From Planctomycetota bacterium (GTDB taxonomy: Bacteria; Planctomycetota; Phycisphaerae; Phycisphaerales; UBA1924), in the NCBI GenBank assembly GCA_039819165.1, contig JBCBSM010000001.1, positions 496,001 through 560,000 on the forward strand: DNA of 64,000 nucleotides, given 5' to 3'. This document shows, one piece after another, positions 1 to 11,026 of this stretch (positions within the stretch are counted from its first letter, which is position 1; the number at the start of each line of letters is the position of its first letter). Made by a program: the position numbers and the translations under genes. The notes under the pieces are model-generated. The model was not told the origin of the DNA and ran no database searches. It saw only the letters and a list, made by a program, of their open reading frames with translations.

Positions 1-72
1 GGTGCACGATAGCCCGCGATGGCCTCGAGCTTCGCACGCCGTGTGTGTGCGTGGAGGCCACTATCTCTTCGT

Positions 73-930
73 TCACCCGCACTCGGGGCAGGTCGGGCCG
101 ACGATCCTTCGCAGGTCGTAGCCGCAGCGAGGGCAGCGGCCGGCGAGTTTGTGGCGGAGTGCGCGGGCCAGCGCGATAGCGGTGAGCGCGGCGAACCACG
201 AGGCGGCGAAGAACGCGGTGTTGGCGATCGCCGCGGATGGCAGGACCCGGTAGGGCAGCGCGAGCGCCGTGGGCTGCATGCCGGGCAGGGGGGCGCGATT
301 GAGCGCATCGATCGTGATCTGCCCCTCAGTGACCTCGGCCTGCTGGATGCCGGATTTGGCGACCGTGATCTCCACACCCTCCATGCCCTCGAGCATGGGC
401 GATGGCCAACCGACGCGGCGGGCATAGAAGACAAAGGAGTCCGCCTGTGTCGCCGCCACGCGTTGTGCCAGGTTGGGTGGGGGGAACGACACAATTTGAT
501 CGTCGATGCGCCGTATCGGAGGCATGTTCGCCTTCGCGTCGGCGTGCGCTTCGGTCATGCTGCCCGGCGGCCTGTTGAGCATCTTCTCGAGCCCGGGCAG
601 GGATTCCACCGTTTGTCGTTCCAGTTCTTCGGCGTAGGCGGCCCCGCCGAGTTCCAGCACACGATCGGCTCGACGCCGGTTGCTCTCGGACAGGGCGTTC
701 ACGCGGTCGAGCCGATCACCCGACCACGACTCGGACGTCCAGACTGAGCATCGATTCACGCTCTTCTTGAGGAGCCATGGCTCCACGACACCGATCCCCT
801 TGTTGAGCCACGACGAGGCGGGGCGGTACCACCCGGTCCACATGCCGACCGTGACGCCCCACGCCACCAGCCAGGCGGTGGCGAAGCCGAGGGGGCCGCA
901 CCAGAGTGCTCGGCGGATCCAGCGGGGCAT
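73..930 (-). CDS. Membrane protein with C-terminal zinc ribbon
   Basis: No enzymatic function recognised. The 285-residue product has a hydrophobic segment near residues 15-35 and a second near 235-260, with a polar, probably extracytoplasmic stretch between them. It ends in a four-cysteine zinc ribbon, CPRCGYDL followed by CPECG at the extreme C-terminus. This arrangement (two spans and a terminal cytoplasmic ribbon) is recurrent in Phycisphaerae; a related ribbon occurs in the gene at 46628. The start is the first ATG of the frame; no strong Shine-Dalgarno is seen. It is transcribed in the same direction as the MmgE/PrpD gene upstream, 60 bases away. A role in sensing or scaffolding would be a guess. 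Confidence 0.75.
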   Translation of the reverse strand: MPRWIRRALWCGPLGFATAWLVAWGVTVGMWTGWYRPASSWLNKGIGVVEPWLLKKSVNRCSVWTSESWSGDRLDRVNALSESNRRRADRVLELGGAAYAEELERQTVESLPGLEKMLNRPPGSMTEAHADAKANMPPIRRIDDQIVSFPPPNLAQRVAATQADSFVFYARRVGWPSPMLEGMEGVEITVAKSGIQQAEVTEGQITIDALNRAPLPGMQPTALALPYRVLPSAAIANTAFFAASWFAALTAIALARALRHKLAGRCPRCGYDLRRIVGPTCPECG

Positions 931-990
931 GGACGATCGTACGAGGGTGGGTTTCGGATCAGCGTGCCGGGCTACGCGCGACTTCTCGGC

Positions 991-2625
991 CTACTCGGCG
1001 TCGTCGAAGTCGTCCTTGTACGCCAGGTCGAAGTCGTGCAGGCCGGCGATGTCTTTGGCCGATTTGCTGGCGAGACCCTCGAACCGCTGGACGAGCTGCC
1101 CGGGGTTGTTGCCTGCCAGTGCGCCCATCACGCGGAACTTGTTGGCCAGGATGTCGTGCAGGTCGGCGGTGGTGTTGCGTGCGTGGCCCGCGGGATACAT
1201 CACGAGGCCCGAGTCGTAGGCCTTGCCGTTGTCGTCGGTGATCACCACGCTGGTGGGGATGCCGTCGGGGTAGCGGTCGTCGTACTCCTGGCCGCCGTGC
1301 TCGAATTCGATCGTCTCCATGAGCCGGCGGGTGACCGGGTGGTCGATCGCCCTGCGGTCGTAGTCGTACGGCGTGAGGATCAGGTCCTTCCAGTTGGTCC
1401 GCTTGGTCTCCAGGGCCTTGCGGATGAGCGTGGAGACGATGTAGACCATGCTGTGGTCGGCCGACTGGCGGGTGCGGGGGTCGCGCTTGGCCGGGTCGCC
1501 GATGATGCCGAATGCCGGCTCGTAGGCGACGATCTTGATGGTCTTGATCGCGCCGCCGTCGGCCTGTTCGAGCAGCGACGGATTGGTGTCCAGCAGATCG
1601 ATGACGGCCTGCAGCGCGCCGGCGCTCTGGTGCTCGTAGAGCCCCAGCTTGAAGTGCATGCCCATGACGGCGAAGTCGTCGCCGGCGCGTCCGAGCACGA
1701 GGTCGAAGGGCGACGCGTCGGCCTGCTCGGTGTTGGCGTCGGCGGCGTTGACGGCCTTGAACATCTGGCCCGGCCCCTCGAAGATGCGGAAGATCGCCTC
1801 GGGGTTGCGGAAGATGTCGCGCGGGCCGAGGAAGCCGGCCATCGCCCGCTTCATGCTGAGGATGGCGACCTCGGTGCTGATGGCGGCGCTGGCGCCCTTG
1901 CTGTCGCTGAGCTGCTTGCCTGCGCGGATGGCCCTGAAGGGAATGTAGTGGGCGACGACCATGCCGATCGCCCGCTCGATCTGCTCGTCGGTGGCGCCGA
2001 GCATGGCGCCGAAGACCACGGCACTCGCGATGGCGCCGTGGACGACGTGGTCGACCTTGTAGGTCTTGAGGCTGAAGACCTCGGCCAGCCGGCCGCGGAT
2101 CTCGTCGAGGCACACCATGCCGCGGAGGGCGTACGCGCCGTCGGCGCCGAGCATCTGAGCGGCGGCGATGGGCACGGCGTAGAAGTCGTTGTGACCGAAC
2201 TCGCCGGCGGTGTGGCCCAGCCGCGGGTTGTAGCCGAAGTTGGTGCCGTTGCTGTCCCATTCGCGGACGGCGTTGGCGTTGGCGAGGATGGCCTTCTCGG
2301 CCTTGACCCGCTGCGATGAGCCGAAGCAGGTCGCGCCGTGGGTGGTCGCCCGGCCGAGGGGCGCCCCGGTATGGCCCTCGGGCACGGCGTACTGGAGGGC
2401 CTCGGCTCGCAGGATGGTCGGGGCGTTGGTGCGGAGGGCCAGGGCGCTCAGGCCGCAGAGGCAGGCGTCGGTGAAGAAGAGGTTGGTCCGGTCGAGCACG
2501 CTCTGGTCGGGACTGCCGGAGGCCATGAAGTCGATGGCGTAGCGGGCGATGCCCAAGGCTTGGTTGGAGTCGGCGGGCAGGGTGGCGTGCGTGGAGGAGT
2601 CGGCGGTGGTCGCGGTCGCGGGCAT
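991..2625 (-). CDS. prpD: MmgE/PrpD family protein (2-methylcitrate dehydratase-like)
   Basis: Member of the MmgE/PrpD family, whose best known members dehydrate 2-methylcitrate to cis-2-methylaconitate in propionate catabolism. Family-typical stretches include REWDSNGTNFGYNPRLGHTA near residue 120, the helical core around DEIRGRLAEVF, and GKQLSDSKGASAAISTEVA, with the small C-terminal domain around VTRRLMETIEF. At 544 residues it is somewhat longer than the usual 450-500, mainly through an N-terminal extension. No prpB or prpC lies beside it; the citrate/2-methylcitrate synthase homologue is 34 kb away. It is divergent from the HPF gene. The exact substrate is uncertain because the family also contains itaconate and iminodisuccinate enzymes. 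Confidence 0.85.
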   Translation of the reverse strand: MPATATTADSSTHATLPADSNQALGIARYAIDFMASGSPDQSVLDRTNLFFTDACLCGLSALALRTNAPTILRAEALQYAVPEGHTGAPLGRATTHGATCFGSSQRVKAEKAILANANAVREWDSNGTNFGYNPRLGHTAGEFGHNDFYAVPIAAAQMLGADGAYALRGMVCLDEIRGRLAEVFSLKTYKVDHVVHGAIASAVVFGAMLGATDEQIERAIGMVVAHYIPFRAIRAGKQLSDSKGASAAISTEVAILSMKRAMAGFLGPRDIFRNPEAIFRIFEGPGQMFKAVNAADANTEQADASPFDLVLGRAGDDFAVMGMHFKLGLYEHQSAGALQAVIDLLDTNPSLLEQADGGAIKTIKIVAYEPAFGIIGDPAKRDPRTRQSADHSMVYIVSTLIRKALETKRTNWKDLILTPYDYDRRAIDHPVTRRLMETIEFEHGGQEYDDRYPDGIPTSVVITDDNGKAYDSGLVMYPAGHARNTTADLHDILANKFRVMGALAGNNPGQLVQRFEGLASKSAKDIAGLHDFDLAYKDDFDDAE

Positions 2626-2732
2626 GATCGGTCTCGGATAGGGTCTCGGACTGGCACCGGAATCAGCGAACCGGCGGCTGCATCCAGCGTACGCCGCGAC
2701 AACTGGCGCATCGACGCAAGGAGGGAACGCGC

Positions 2733-3038
2733 ATGCACGTCGAGATCAGCTACGCCAACGTCGAGTCGTCGGACGCCCTGGAGCGGCACGTGCACGAGCA
2801 GCTCGAGGCCGCCATCGGCCGCTTCGGCGACAAGCTCACGCGGGTCGAGGTCCACCTGGCCGACGAGAACAGCAGCCAGAAGGCCGGCGGCGACGACAAG
2901 CGGTGCACGCTCGAGGCGCGGCCTCGGGGGCGGGACCCGATCACCGTCGAGGCCCGGGCCGACGACTACTACCCGGCCGTCCGGGACGCGGCCGGCAAGC
3001 TGCGGCGGGCGCTCGCGAGCCGGCTGGAGCGGGACTAG
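2733..3038 (+). CDS. hpf: Ribosome hibernation promoting factor, short form
   Basis: A 101-residue HPF/RaiA (YfiA) family protein. Such proteins bind the 30S decoding centre in stationary phase and help form inactive 100S dimers or block translation. Visible family features are the N-terminal strand MHVEISYANVESSDALERHV, the central segment with KLTRVEVHL, and the C-terminal helix DDYYPAVRDAAGKLRRAL. It lacks the C-terminal dimerisation domain of long HPF, so it is the short type. The start is fixed by a strong AAGGAGG eleven bases upstream. It is divergent from prpD and its stop abuts the stop of the convergent CPBP gene. Confidence 0.85.
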   Translation: MHVEISYANVESSDALERHVHEQLEAAIGRFGDKLTRVEVHLADENSSQKAGGDDKRCTLEARPRGRDPITVEARADDYYPAVRDAAGKLRRALASRLERD

Positions 3039-3914
3039 CTAGCCGCTCCCGACGCTCCCCGTGAACACGAACCAGCCCATGCCCGTGAAGAACAGCCACC
3101 AGCCGTAGATGGCGTGCTCCATGCCGGCGGCCAGCGTGGACTTCGTGCGGACGTAGGTCCATGCGAACAGGATGCCGCCCGGCAGGGTCACGGCGAAGGC
3201 CATCCAGTGCCAGAACATCGCGTGCAGCCACACGAAGGCCAGCACGTTGAGCACGAACAGCACGCGGATGTCGGGGATGATCCGCCGGTAGCGATGGAAG
3301 AAGAAGGCGCGGTGCGTGATCTCCTGCGGGTAGGCGCTCAGCCATGGGTAGAAGACCGCGATGGCGATCAGGATGAACGGGGCCTCGCGGGGCAGCCGGA
3401 GGAAGGCGTCGATCTCGCGTCCGTCGCGCCCGGTGATGGTCATCACGTCGGTCAGCGTTGAAAGCAGGTAGGCCGCCGAGAGCATGATCACCGCGCCGAT
3501 GGCGAACAAGCCGAAGATGCGTCGCGCGTCGGCACGGAAGGCCCGCCAGTTCCACAGTTGCTTCGACGGGAACCGCTTGTCGAGCGCGAGCCACAGCCCG
3601 AGCAGCGCCCCGGTGATCAGCAGCATCGGCATGAGCACCGAACCCGGCGGGATCGGCGGGTCGGCGAGGAGGTCCAGGCCGACCGCCCGGAACAGCCCAT
3701 CGAAGCGATCGCTGGGGTTCATGACGGCCGCGATGAGCCCGGGCAGGAAGGCATAGAGGAAGCCCATCTCCAGCCAGAGCCACGCCCGGAGCAGCGGCGC
3801 GGGGGTATCGGGCAGCAGGTCGGGCTCAGCCTCGGCGGGCCGGGGCTCGGGATCCGGCGGCGGGTGCGGGACCGGGTATTGTGCAGGGGAGCCGTCATCA
3901 TCCATGGAGGCCAA
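3039..3914 (-). CDS. CPBP family intramembrane metalloprotease homologue
   Basis: Multi-pass membrane protein of 291 residues with a proline-rich cytosolic N-terminus (about residues 1-40) and roughly six to eight hydrophobic segments. CPBP/Rce1-type glutamate proteases carry EExxxR, FxxxH and HxxxN motifs. Here the first is PQEITHRAFFF, so the first glutamate is Gln, the second is FVWLH, and the third lies around MEHAIYGWW. The protein is therefore clearly of the family, but its catalytic competence is uncertain. It is convergent with hpf: the two stop codons are directly adjacent. Substrate unknown. Confidence 0.75.
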   Translation of the reverse strand: MASMDDDGSPAQYPVPHPPPDPEPRPAEAEPDLLPDTPAPLLRAWLWLEMGFLYAFLPGLIAAVMNPSDRFDGLFRAVGLDLLADPPIPPGSVLMPMLLITGALLGLWLALDKRFPSKQLWNWRAFRADARRIFGLFAIGAVIMLSAAYLLSTLTDVMTITGRDGREIDAFLRLPREAPFILIAIAVFYPWLSAYPQEITHRAFFFHRYRRIIPDIRVLFVLNVLAFVWLHAMFWHWMAFAVTLPGGILFAWTYVRTKSTLAAGMEHAIYGWWLFFTGMGWFVFTGSVGSG

Positions 3915-4010
3915 TCATCGGTCGGTAGGCCCCGGATGGCGTCGCGGTGGCGGATACCCCGCGTGGATCGCGAGCCGTCGCAGGCCCCGCCGTCGCCGGC
4001 AGATCGCCGA

Positions 4011-4034
4011 TAATCTCTATTATGTTGAATACGT
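4011..4034 (-). promoter_or_regulatory. AT-rich candidate promoter upstream of CPBP gene
   Basis: A short AT-rich island in otherwise very GC-rich DNA. On the minus strand it contains CATAAT, a good match to a -10 element, about 100 bases before the CPBP start. No convincing -35 hexamer is seen at the correct spacing, so this is tentative. Confidence 0.25.
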
Positions 4035-4143
4035 GGGTTCCTGGCGATGGACCGATCGCGATCGCACCGGGCCTCTCGGGCCGTGTCGTAGCGCGTGGGG
4101 AACGCCAGGAACGACGATGCGGAGCTGACTTTGACGCGTCGGG

Positions 4144-4416
4144 CTAGGTGCCCGAACCGCCGCCGTGGGTTGGCCTTCCCTGGGCGCCGGTCCCCGCGCT
4201 GTCGCCGGTACCACCCCCCTGGGTTGATCGTCCGCGGCCATGGCCGGTGCACGCGAGACCGGGCCCACCGCTCGATCCTTCGTCGGCGACGATCCTGTCC
4301 GGTCCCCCGCTTGATCCATCCCCGTCGACTGTCCGACCCGGCCCCCCGCTGGAGCCCGTGCCCGCCAGCGAGACGCTTGCGATTCCCAGGATGATGCCGA
4401 GTGCGATCCGATGCAT
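4144..4416 (-). CDS. Small secreted glycine/serine-rich protein
   Basis: A 90-residue protein of unknown function. It begins with a signal peptide-like segment, MHRIALGIILGIASVSLAG, followed by low-complexity sequence in which the hexapeptide GSSGGP occurs three times (about residues 22, 35 and 47), and ends with Gly/Thr-rich sequence. The start is supported by a perfect AAGGAGG eight bases before the ATG, which is why it is kept despite weak coding signals. No transmembrane segment follows the signal peptide. It lies alone, divergent from the HIT gene. It could be a structural or envelope peptide; nothing more can be said. Confidence 0.5.
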   Translation of the reverse strand: MHRIALGIILGIASVSLAGTGSSGGPGRTVDGDGSSGGPDRIVADEGSSGGPGLACTGHGRGRSTQGGGTGDSAGTGAQGRPTHGGGSGT

Positions 4417-4566
4417 GCCGGCCTCCTTGGTCTGGGGTCCCTGGCACTGTGCTATTGGGGCGAAGCGGCCGTCGGTTGCAGCGGTCGTGATTTGCTCCGG
4501 GGAGTGGCCACAGTCCCCGGCCGGGCGGCCGAAACCGAGCGAGCGCGACGCCGGCTATCTTGGCGT

Positions 4567-5006
4567 ATGGCCGACACAATCTTCGACAAGATCCTCGCCG
4601 GCGAGATCCCGTGCCATCGGGTGTATGAAGATGGGCACGTGCTGGCGTTCCTGGATGTCGCGCCGCTCAGCCGGGGGCACACGCTGGTCATTCCGAAGGA
4701 GCGGGCGGCCACGATGGACGCGCTCGGCGACGAGTCGGCGGCGGCGCTCGGGCGGGTGCTGCCGCGGATCTGCCGGGCGGTGCTGCGGGCGACGGGCGCG
4801 ACAGCGTACAACCTGTTGCAGAACAACGGGGCGGACGCGCACCAGGCGGTGTTCCACCTGCACGTCCACATCATCCCGCGGTATGCGGACAAGGGCGCGG
4901 GCGGCGAGCCGGGGGCCGGCCTGGGGATCCGCTGGCCGGCGGGCGAGTTGGCTGATGGCGAGGCGCTCGCGGGCGAGATCCGGGCCGTGCTAGACAGTGC
5001 ATCGGC

Positions 5007-5010
<4 letters not shown>
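4567..5010 (+). CDS. HIT family nucleotide-binding hydrolase
   Basis: A histidine-triad protein of 147 residues, the usual length for bacterial Hint-like enzymes that hydrolyse nucleoside phosphoramidates or dinucleoside polyphosphates. The family start TIFDKILAGEIPCHRVYED is present. The triad is HLHVHIIP with histidines at about 97, 99 and 101, preceded by NLLQNNGADAHQAV. The ATG at 4567 matches the family N-terminus, although the frame is open further upstream. There is no obvious Shine-Dalgarno, and TATCTT sits only a few bases upstream, so a leaderless transcript is possible. Its stop overlaps the GTG start of the DinB gene (GTGA), so the two are probably co-translated. Confidence 0.9.
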
Positions 5011-7123
<2,113 letters not shown>

Positions 7124-7150
7124 TCCGCGGCCGGGACGATTGGGGGCACG

Positions 7151-7702
7151 ATGATCTTGTCTCGCGCGGCGTGCCGGGCGGCGGCCGGGGCGGTTGCGCT
7201 GGGCATGGCGCTCGCGTGCGCCGCGTGCGGGGATGGCGGCACGGCGCTGCCGGCCGGCACGCACCAGGGCATGTCGACCACGCCCGATGTCGCGAGCATC
7301 GTTCATGAGGACGTCCGGCTGGAAGAGGCCAGCGTCGGCGTGATAGGGAGTTCGAAGGCCCGCCCCCCCACCTATTCGATGATCGAGCCGCGGGAGGCGT
7401 TCCTGCGATGGGACGCCCTGCTCTTCGGCCTGGCCTCCCAGCCCATCGAGTCGCTGGTCGTCGAGGTGCGCTTCGGCGATGCGTCGACCACGATCGACGT
7501 GATCCCCGAGGGGATGATGCTGGAAGCCGGAGGGAACCTCGAGGTCGCGATCGCGCTCACTCCCCCGGCAGACATGAGCCACGGCGTTCGGCATGAGGTG
7601 CTCGCGGCCCGATTCGCAGATGGCTCGACGTGGGGCGACGCCGCCCTGCTGCCGCCGCCCTCTGGGCAAGCCGGATCGGCCGAAGACCCGTCTGGCGGCT
7701 GA
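7151..7702 (+). CDS. Secreted protein or lipoprotein of unknown function
   Basis: A 183-residue protein with an N-terminal signal peptide (about residues 1-25) ending in ALACAACGDGG. The cysteines there could be lipidated, but the residues before them are a poor lipobox, so lipoprotein status is uncertain. The mature part is soluble and probably beta-rich, with a Pro/Gly-rich C-terminus. No family recognised. It starts 27 bases after the atpD stop, in the same direction, and is followed by hutH 21 bases downstream, so it may be co-transcribed with either. Confidence 0.65.
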   Translation: MILSRAACRAAAGAVALGMALACAACGDGGTALPAGTHQGMSTTPDVASIVHEDVRLEEASVGVIGSSKARPPTYSMIEPREAFLRWDALLFGLASQPIESLVVEVRFGDASTTIDVIPEGMMLEAGGNLEVAIALTPPADMSHGVRHEVLAARFADGSTWGDAALLPPPSGQAGSAEDPSGG

Positions 7703-7723
7703 ACGACGGCCAACGATCGCGGC

Positions 7724-9256
7724 ATGGCCGACGCACTCAAGCTCACCGGCGGTCCCCTCGCCCCATCCGACGTGCTCGCCGTCGCCCGGGGTTCGCGTTT
7801 GGTCGCGGTCGCCCCCGCGGTCCGCGATCGACTGATCGCCACGCGGGCGAAGCTGGACGACCTGATCGCCGCGGGAGGCGCCCACTACGGCATCAACACG
7901 GGCTTCGGCTCGCTGTCCCGGACGCGCATCGAGCCCGACAAGCTCCGGGAACTGCAGGCCAACCTGATCCGCTCGCACGCGGCGGGCGTGGGCGAGCCGC
8001 TGCCCGCCGATGTCGTCCGCGGCATGCTGCTGCTGCTGGCGGCGTCGCTGTGCCGGGGGCACTCGGGCGTGCGGCCGATCGTCGCCGAGACGATCTGTGG
8101 CTGGCTGAACGCCGGCCTGACGCCGCGGGTGCCCGGGCTGGGTTCGGTCGGCGCCAGCGGTGATCTCGCGCCGCTCGCCCACGCGGTGCTCGCGATGATG
8201 GGCGAGGGCGAGACGCTCGACGGGCGGACGCCGGGGGACGCGGGGGTCGAGGCGCTGGTGCTCGAGGCCAAGGAGGGGCTCGCGCTCATCAACGGCACGC
8301 ACCTGATGGCGGCCCGTGCGTGCCTGCTGCTGGCCGACTTCGAGCGGCTGACGAACTCGGCGCTCGTGGCCACCGCGATGTCGATCGACGCCTTCCGGGC
8401 CACCGACGCCTACCTCGACGAGCGGGGCCACGCCGCCCGCAACCAGCCGGGGGGCATCGACGTCGCCGCCCGGCTGCGGGACCTCATCGGCGGCAGCGCC
8501 ATCCTCGAGAGCCACCGCACCGACGATCCGCGGGTGCAGGACCCCTACTCGTTCCGCTGCTCCCCGTACGTGCTGGGGGCCGCGGTCGACACCGCAAGGT
8601 ACGTCCGCGACGCGACGGTGCGCGAGATCGGGGCGGTCACCGACAACCCGCTGCTGTTCGATCGTGGGGATGGGCTGGACGTCGTGAGCGCCGGCAACTT
8701 CCACGGCATGCCCGTCGCGCTGCCGCTGGATGCGCTGGCGGTGGCCGTCGCGCACGTCGCGGGCATCGCCGAGCGGCGGGTGTTCGCCATCCTGGCCGCC
8801 CGGGACCCCGAGACGCACCTGCTTCCCTACCTCAGCCACGGCCCCGGGCTGCACAGCGGGCTGATGATCGCCCAGTACACGGCGGCCGCCCTCGTCAACG
8901 AGTTGGTGCAGCTGTCCCAGCCGGCGAGCCCCATCAACCTGCCCACGAGCGCGGGCATCGAGGACTACAACAGCTTCGGCCCGCGGTCGGCGGCCAAGGC
9001 TGCGCGAGGCATCGAGTTGGCCGAGCGGGTGGTCGCCATCGAGCTGGTGTGCGCGGCCGAGGGGCTGGAGTTCCATCGCCCGCTGCGGTCGGGGCGGGGC
9101 GTCGAGGCGGCGCACGAGCGGATCCGGCGGGTGGTCCCGCCCTTTGCGGAAGACCGTTCGCCCGCGCCGTCGATCGAGGCGGTGGCCGACCTGGTGCGTG
9201 CGGACGCCTTCGGGGATCTGGTCGCGGGCGGGCCGCTGGTGGTCGCTCGCGAATAA
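7724..9256 (+). CDS. hutH: Histidine ammonia-lyase
   Basis: First enzyme of histidine degradation, converting L-histidine to urocanate and ammonia. The 510-residue product carries the GSVGASGDLAPLAH segment whose Ala-Ser-Gly (residues 144-146) cyclises to the MIO electrophile. The conserved HYGINTGFGSLS lies near residue 54 and QDPYSFRCSP near 270, with LPTSAGIEDYNSFGP further on. Length and order match the aromatic amino acid lyase family. hutU begins six bases after the stop, so the two form an operon. No hutI or hutG is seen next to them. Confidence 0.95.
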   Translation: MADALKLTGGPLAPSDVLAVARGSRLVAVAPAVRDRLIATRAKLDDLIAAGGAHYGINTGFGSLSRTRIEPDKLRELQANLIRSHAAGVGEPLPADVVRGMLLLLAASLCRGHSGVRPIVAETICGWLNAGLTPRVPGLGSVGASGDLAPLAHAVLAMMGEGETLDGRTPGDAGVEALVLEAKEGLALINGTHLMAARACLLLADFERLTNSALVATAMSIDAFRATDAYLDERGHAARNQPGGIDVAARLRDLIGGSAILESHRTDDPRVQDPYSFRCSPYVLGAAVDTARYVRDATVREIGAVTDNPLLFDRGDGLDVVSAGNFHGMPVALPLDALAVAVAHVAGIAERRVFAILAARDPETHLLPYLSHGPGLHSGLMIAQYTAAALVNELVQLSQPASPINLPTSAGIEDYNSFGPRSAAKAARGIELAERVVAIELVCAAEGLEFHRPLRSGRGVEAAHERIRRVVPPFAEDRSPAPSIEAVADLVRADAFGDLVAGGPLVVARE

Positions 9257-9262
9257 TCCGGC

Positions 9263-11011
9263 ATGACCGCCGTCAAGTCCTCCGCTGCCAGCACCCCCGC
9301 CGCCGCCCGCACCGTTCGCGCCCCGCGTGGCCCCGAGAAGACCTGCCGGACCTGGCAGGCCGAGGCCGCGCTGCGGATGCTGATGAACAACCTCGACCCG
9401 GAGGTGGCCGAGCGGCCCGAGGATCTCGTCGTGTACGGCGGGCGGGGCAGGGCCGCCCGGAGCTGGGAGGCCTTCGATGCGATCGTGGCCACGCTGCGGC
9501 GGCTGGCGCCCGACGAGACGCTGCTCGTGCAATCGGGCAAGCCCGTGGGCGTGGTCCGGACGCACTCCGACGCGCCGCGGGTGCTCATCGCCAACAGCAA
9601 TCTGGTGCCCCACTGGGCCACGCAGGCGCACTTCGACGAACTGGAGCGAAAGGGCCTGATGATGTTCGGCCAGATGACGGCCGGCTCGTGGATCTACATC
9701 GGCACGCAGGGCATCCTGCAGGGCACCTTCGAGACCTTCGCCCAGTGCGGCCGCGATCGCTTCGGCGGGTCGCTCGCCGGCCGGCTGTGCGTGACGGCTG
9801 GCTGCGGGGGCATGGGCGGCGCCCAGCCGCTCGCGATCACGCTCGCGGGGGGCACCTGCCTGATCGCCGACACCGATCGGACCCGTCTCGAGCGCCGCGC
9901 GCACGACGGGTATCTCGACGAGGTGGCCGGCGGACTGGATGAGGCCATCGATCGGTCCGTCGAGTGCGCGGGCCGCCAGGAGGCGGTCAGCGTCGGCGTC
10001 GAAGCCAACGCGGTCGAGTTGCTCGAGCGGCTGCTGGTGCGCGACGTGCGGGTGGACGTGCTGACCGACCAGACGAGCGCGCACGATCCGCTCGAGGGCT
10101 ACGTCCCGATCGAGTACACGCATCGCGAGGCCATCGAGGCTCGCAAGGCCGACCCCGCTGGGTATCAGAAGCTGAGCCTGGCGAGCATGGCGCGGCACGT
10201 GCGCGCGATGCTGGCGCTGCAGGCCCGCGGCACGGTGACCTTTGACTACGGCAACAACATCCGCCAGCGGGCGCTCGACGAGGGTGTCGCGGACGCCTTC
10301 GGATTCCCGGGATTCGTGCCGGCCTACATCCGCCCGCAGTTCTGCCTGGGGCGGGGGCCGTTCCGGTGGGTGGCGCTCTCGGGGGACCCCGTGGACATCT
10401 TCAAGACCGACCGGGCGCTGCTGGAGGCTTTCCCGAGGGAGGCCGGCGGCTACAACGAGCGGCTGCACCAGTGGCTGCTTGGCTGCCACGCCAACCCCGG
10501 CGCCCTGCTCGCGGGCGACTTCGATGCCTGCGCCCCGCGCTTCGGCTGGCAGGGGCTGCCCGCCCGCATCTGCTGGTTCGGGCTGGGCGAGCGCGATAAG
10601 GCCGGCGCGATCTTCAACGACATGGTGGCGCGGGGCGAGGTGTCGGCGCCCATCGTTATCGGGCGGGACCACCTGGATTGCGGCAGCGTGGCGAGCCCCA
10701 ACCGCGAGACCGAGGCCATGAAGGACGGCACCGACGCCGTCAGCGATTGGGCGATCCTGAACTTCGCGGTGAACGTCGCCAGCGGTGCGAGCTGGACGAG
10801 CTTCCACCACGGCGGCGGCGTGGGCATCGGCTTCAGCCAGCACGCCGGGCAGGTGGTCGTCGCGGACGGGACGCCCGAGGCGGCCGAGCGGGTCCGCCGG
10901 GTCCTCACCAACGACCCGATGATGGGCGTGTTCCGCCACGCCGACGCTGGCTACGACGAGGCGCTGGCCTGCGCGAGCAAGCAGGGCGTGGACATCCCAG
11001 GATCCGAGTAG
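9263..11011 (+). CDS. hutU: Urocanate hydratase
   Basis: Second enzyme of histidine catabolism, hydrating urocanate to imidazolone propionate with a tightly bound NAD. The 582-residue product shows the family features [32 protein letters not shown], the cysteine-containing [12 protein letters not shown], and [16 protein letters not shown] near the C-terminus. A Ser/Ala-rich N-terminal extension of about 25 residues precedes the conserved domain. It is immediately downstream of hutH. Its stop is followed at once by a short GC hairpin and the convergent QueC-like gene. Confidence 0.95.
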   Translation: MTAVKSSAASTPAAARTVRAPRGPEKTCRTWQAEAALRMLMNNLDPEVAERPEDLVVYGGRGRAARSWEAFDAIVATLRRLAPDETLLVQSGKPVGVVRTHSDAPRVLIANSNLVPHWATQAHFDELERKGLMMFGQMTAGSWIYIGTQGILQGTFETFAQCGRDRFGGSLAGRLCVTAGCGGMGGAQPLAITLAGGTCLIADTDRTRLERRAHDGYLDEVAGGLDEAIDRSVECAGRQEAVSVGVEANAVELLERLLVRDVRVDVLTDQTSAHDPLEGYVPIEYTHREAIEARKADPAGYQKLSLASMARHVRAMLALQARGTVTFDYGNNIRQRALDEGVADAFGFPGFVPAYIRPQFCLGRGPFRWVALSGDPVDIFKTDRALLEAFPREAGGYNERLHQWLLGCHANPGALLAGDFDACAPRFGWQGLPARICWFGLGERDKAGAIFNDMVARGEVSAPIVIGRDHLDCGSVASPNRETEAMKDGTDAVSDWAILNFAVNVASGASWTSFHHGGGVGIGFSQHAGQVVVADGTPEAAERVRRVLTNDPMMGVFRHADAGYDEALACASKQGVDIPGSE

Positions 11012-11026
11012 CCCGGCCTACCGGGC
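11011..11026. terminator. Short hairpin between convergent hutU and QueC-like genes
   Basis: A GCCCGG / CCGGGC inverted repeat with a four-base loop overlaps the ends of both convergent genes. There is no T-tract on either side, so intrinsic termination is only a possibility. Confidence 0.3.
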
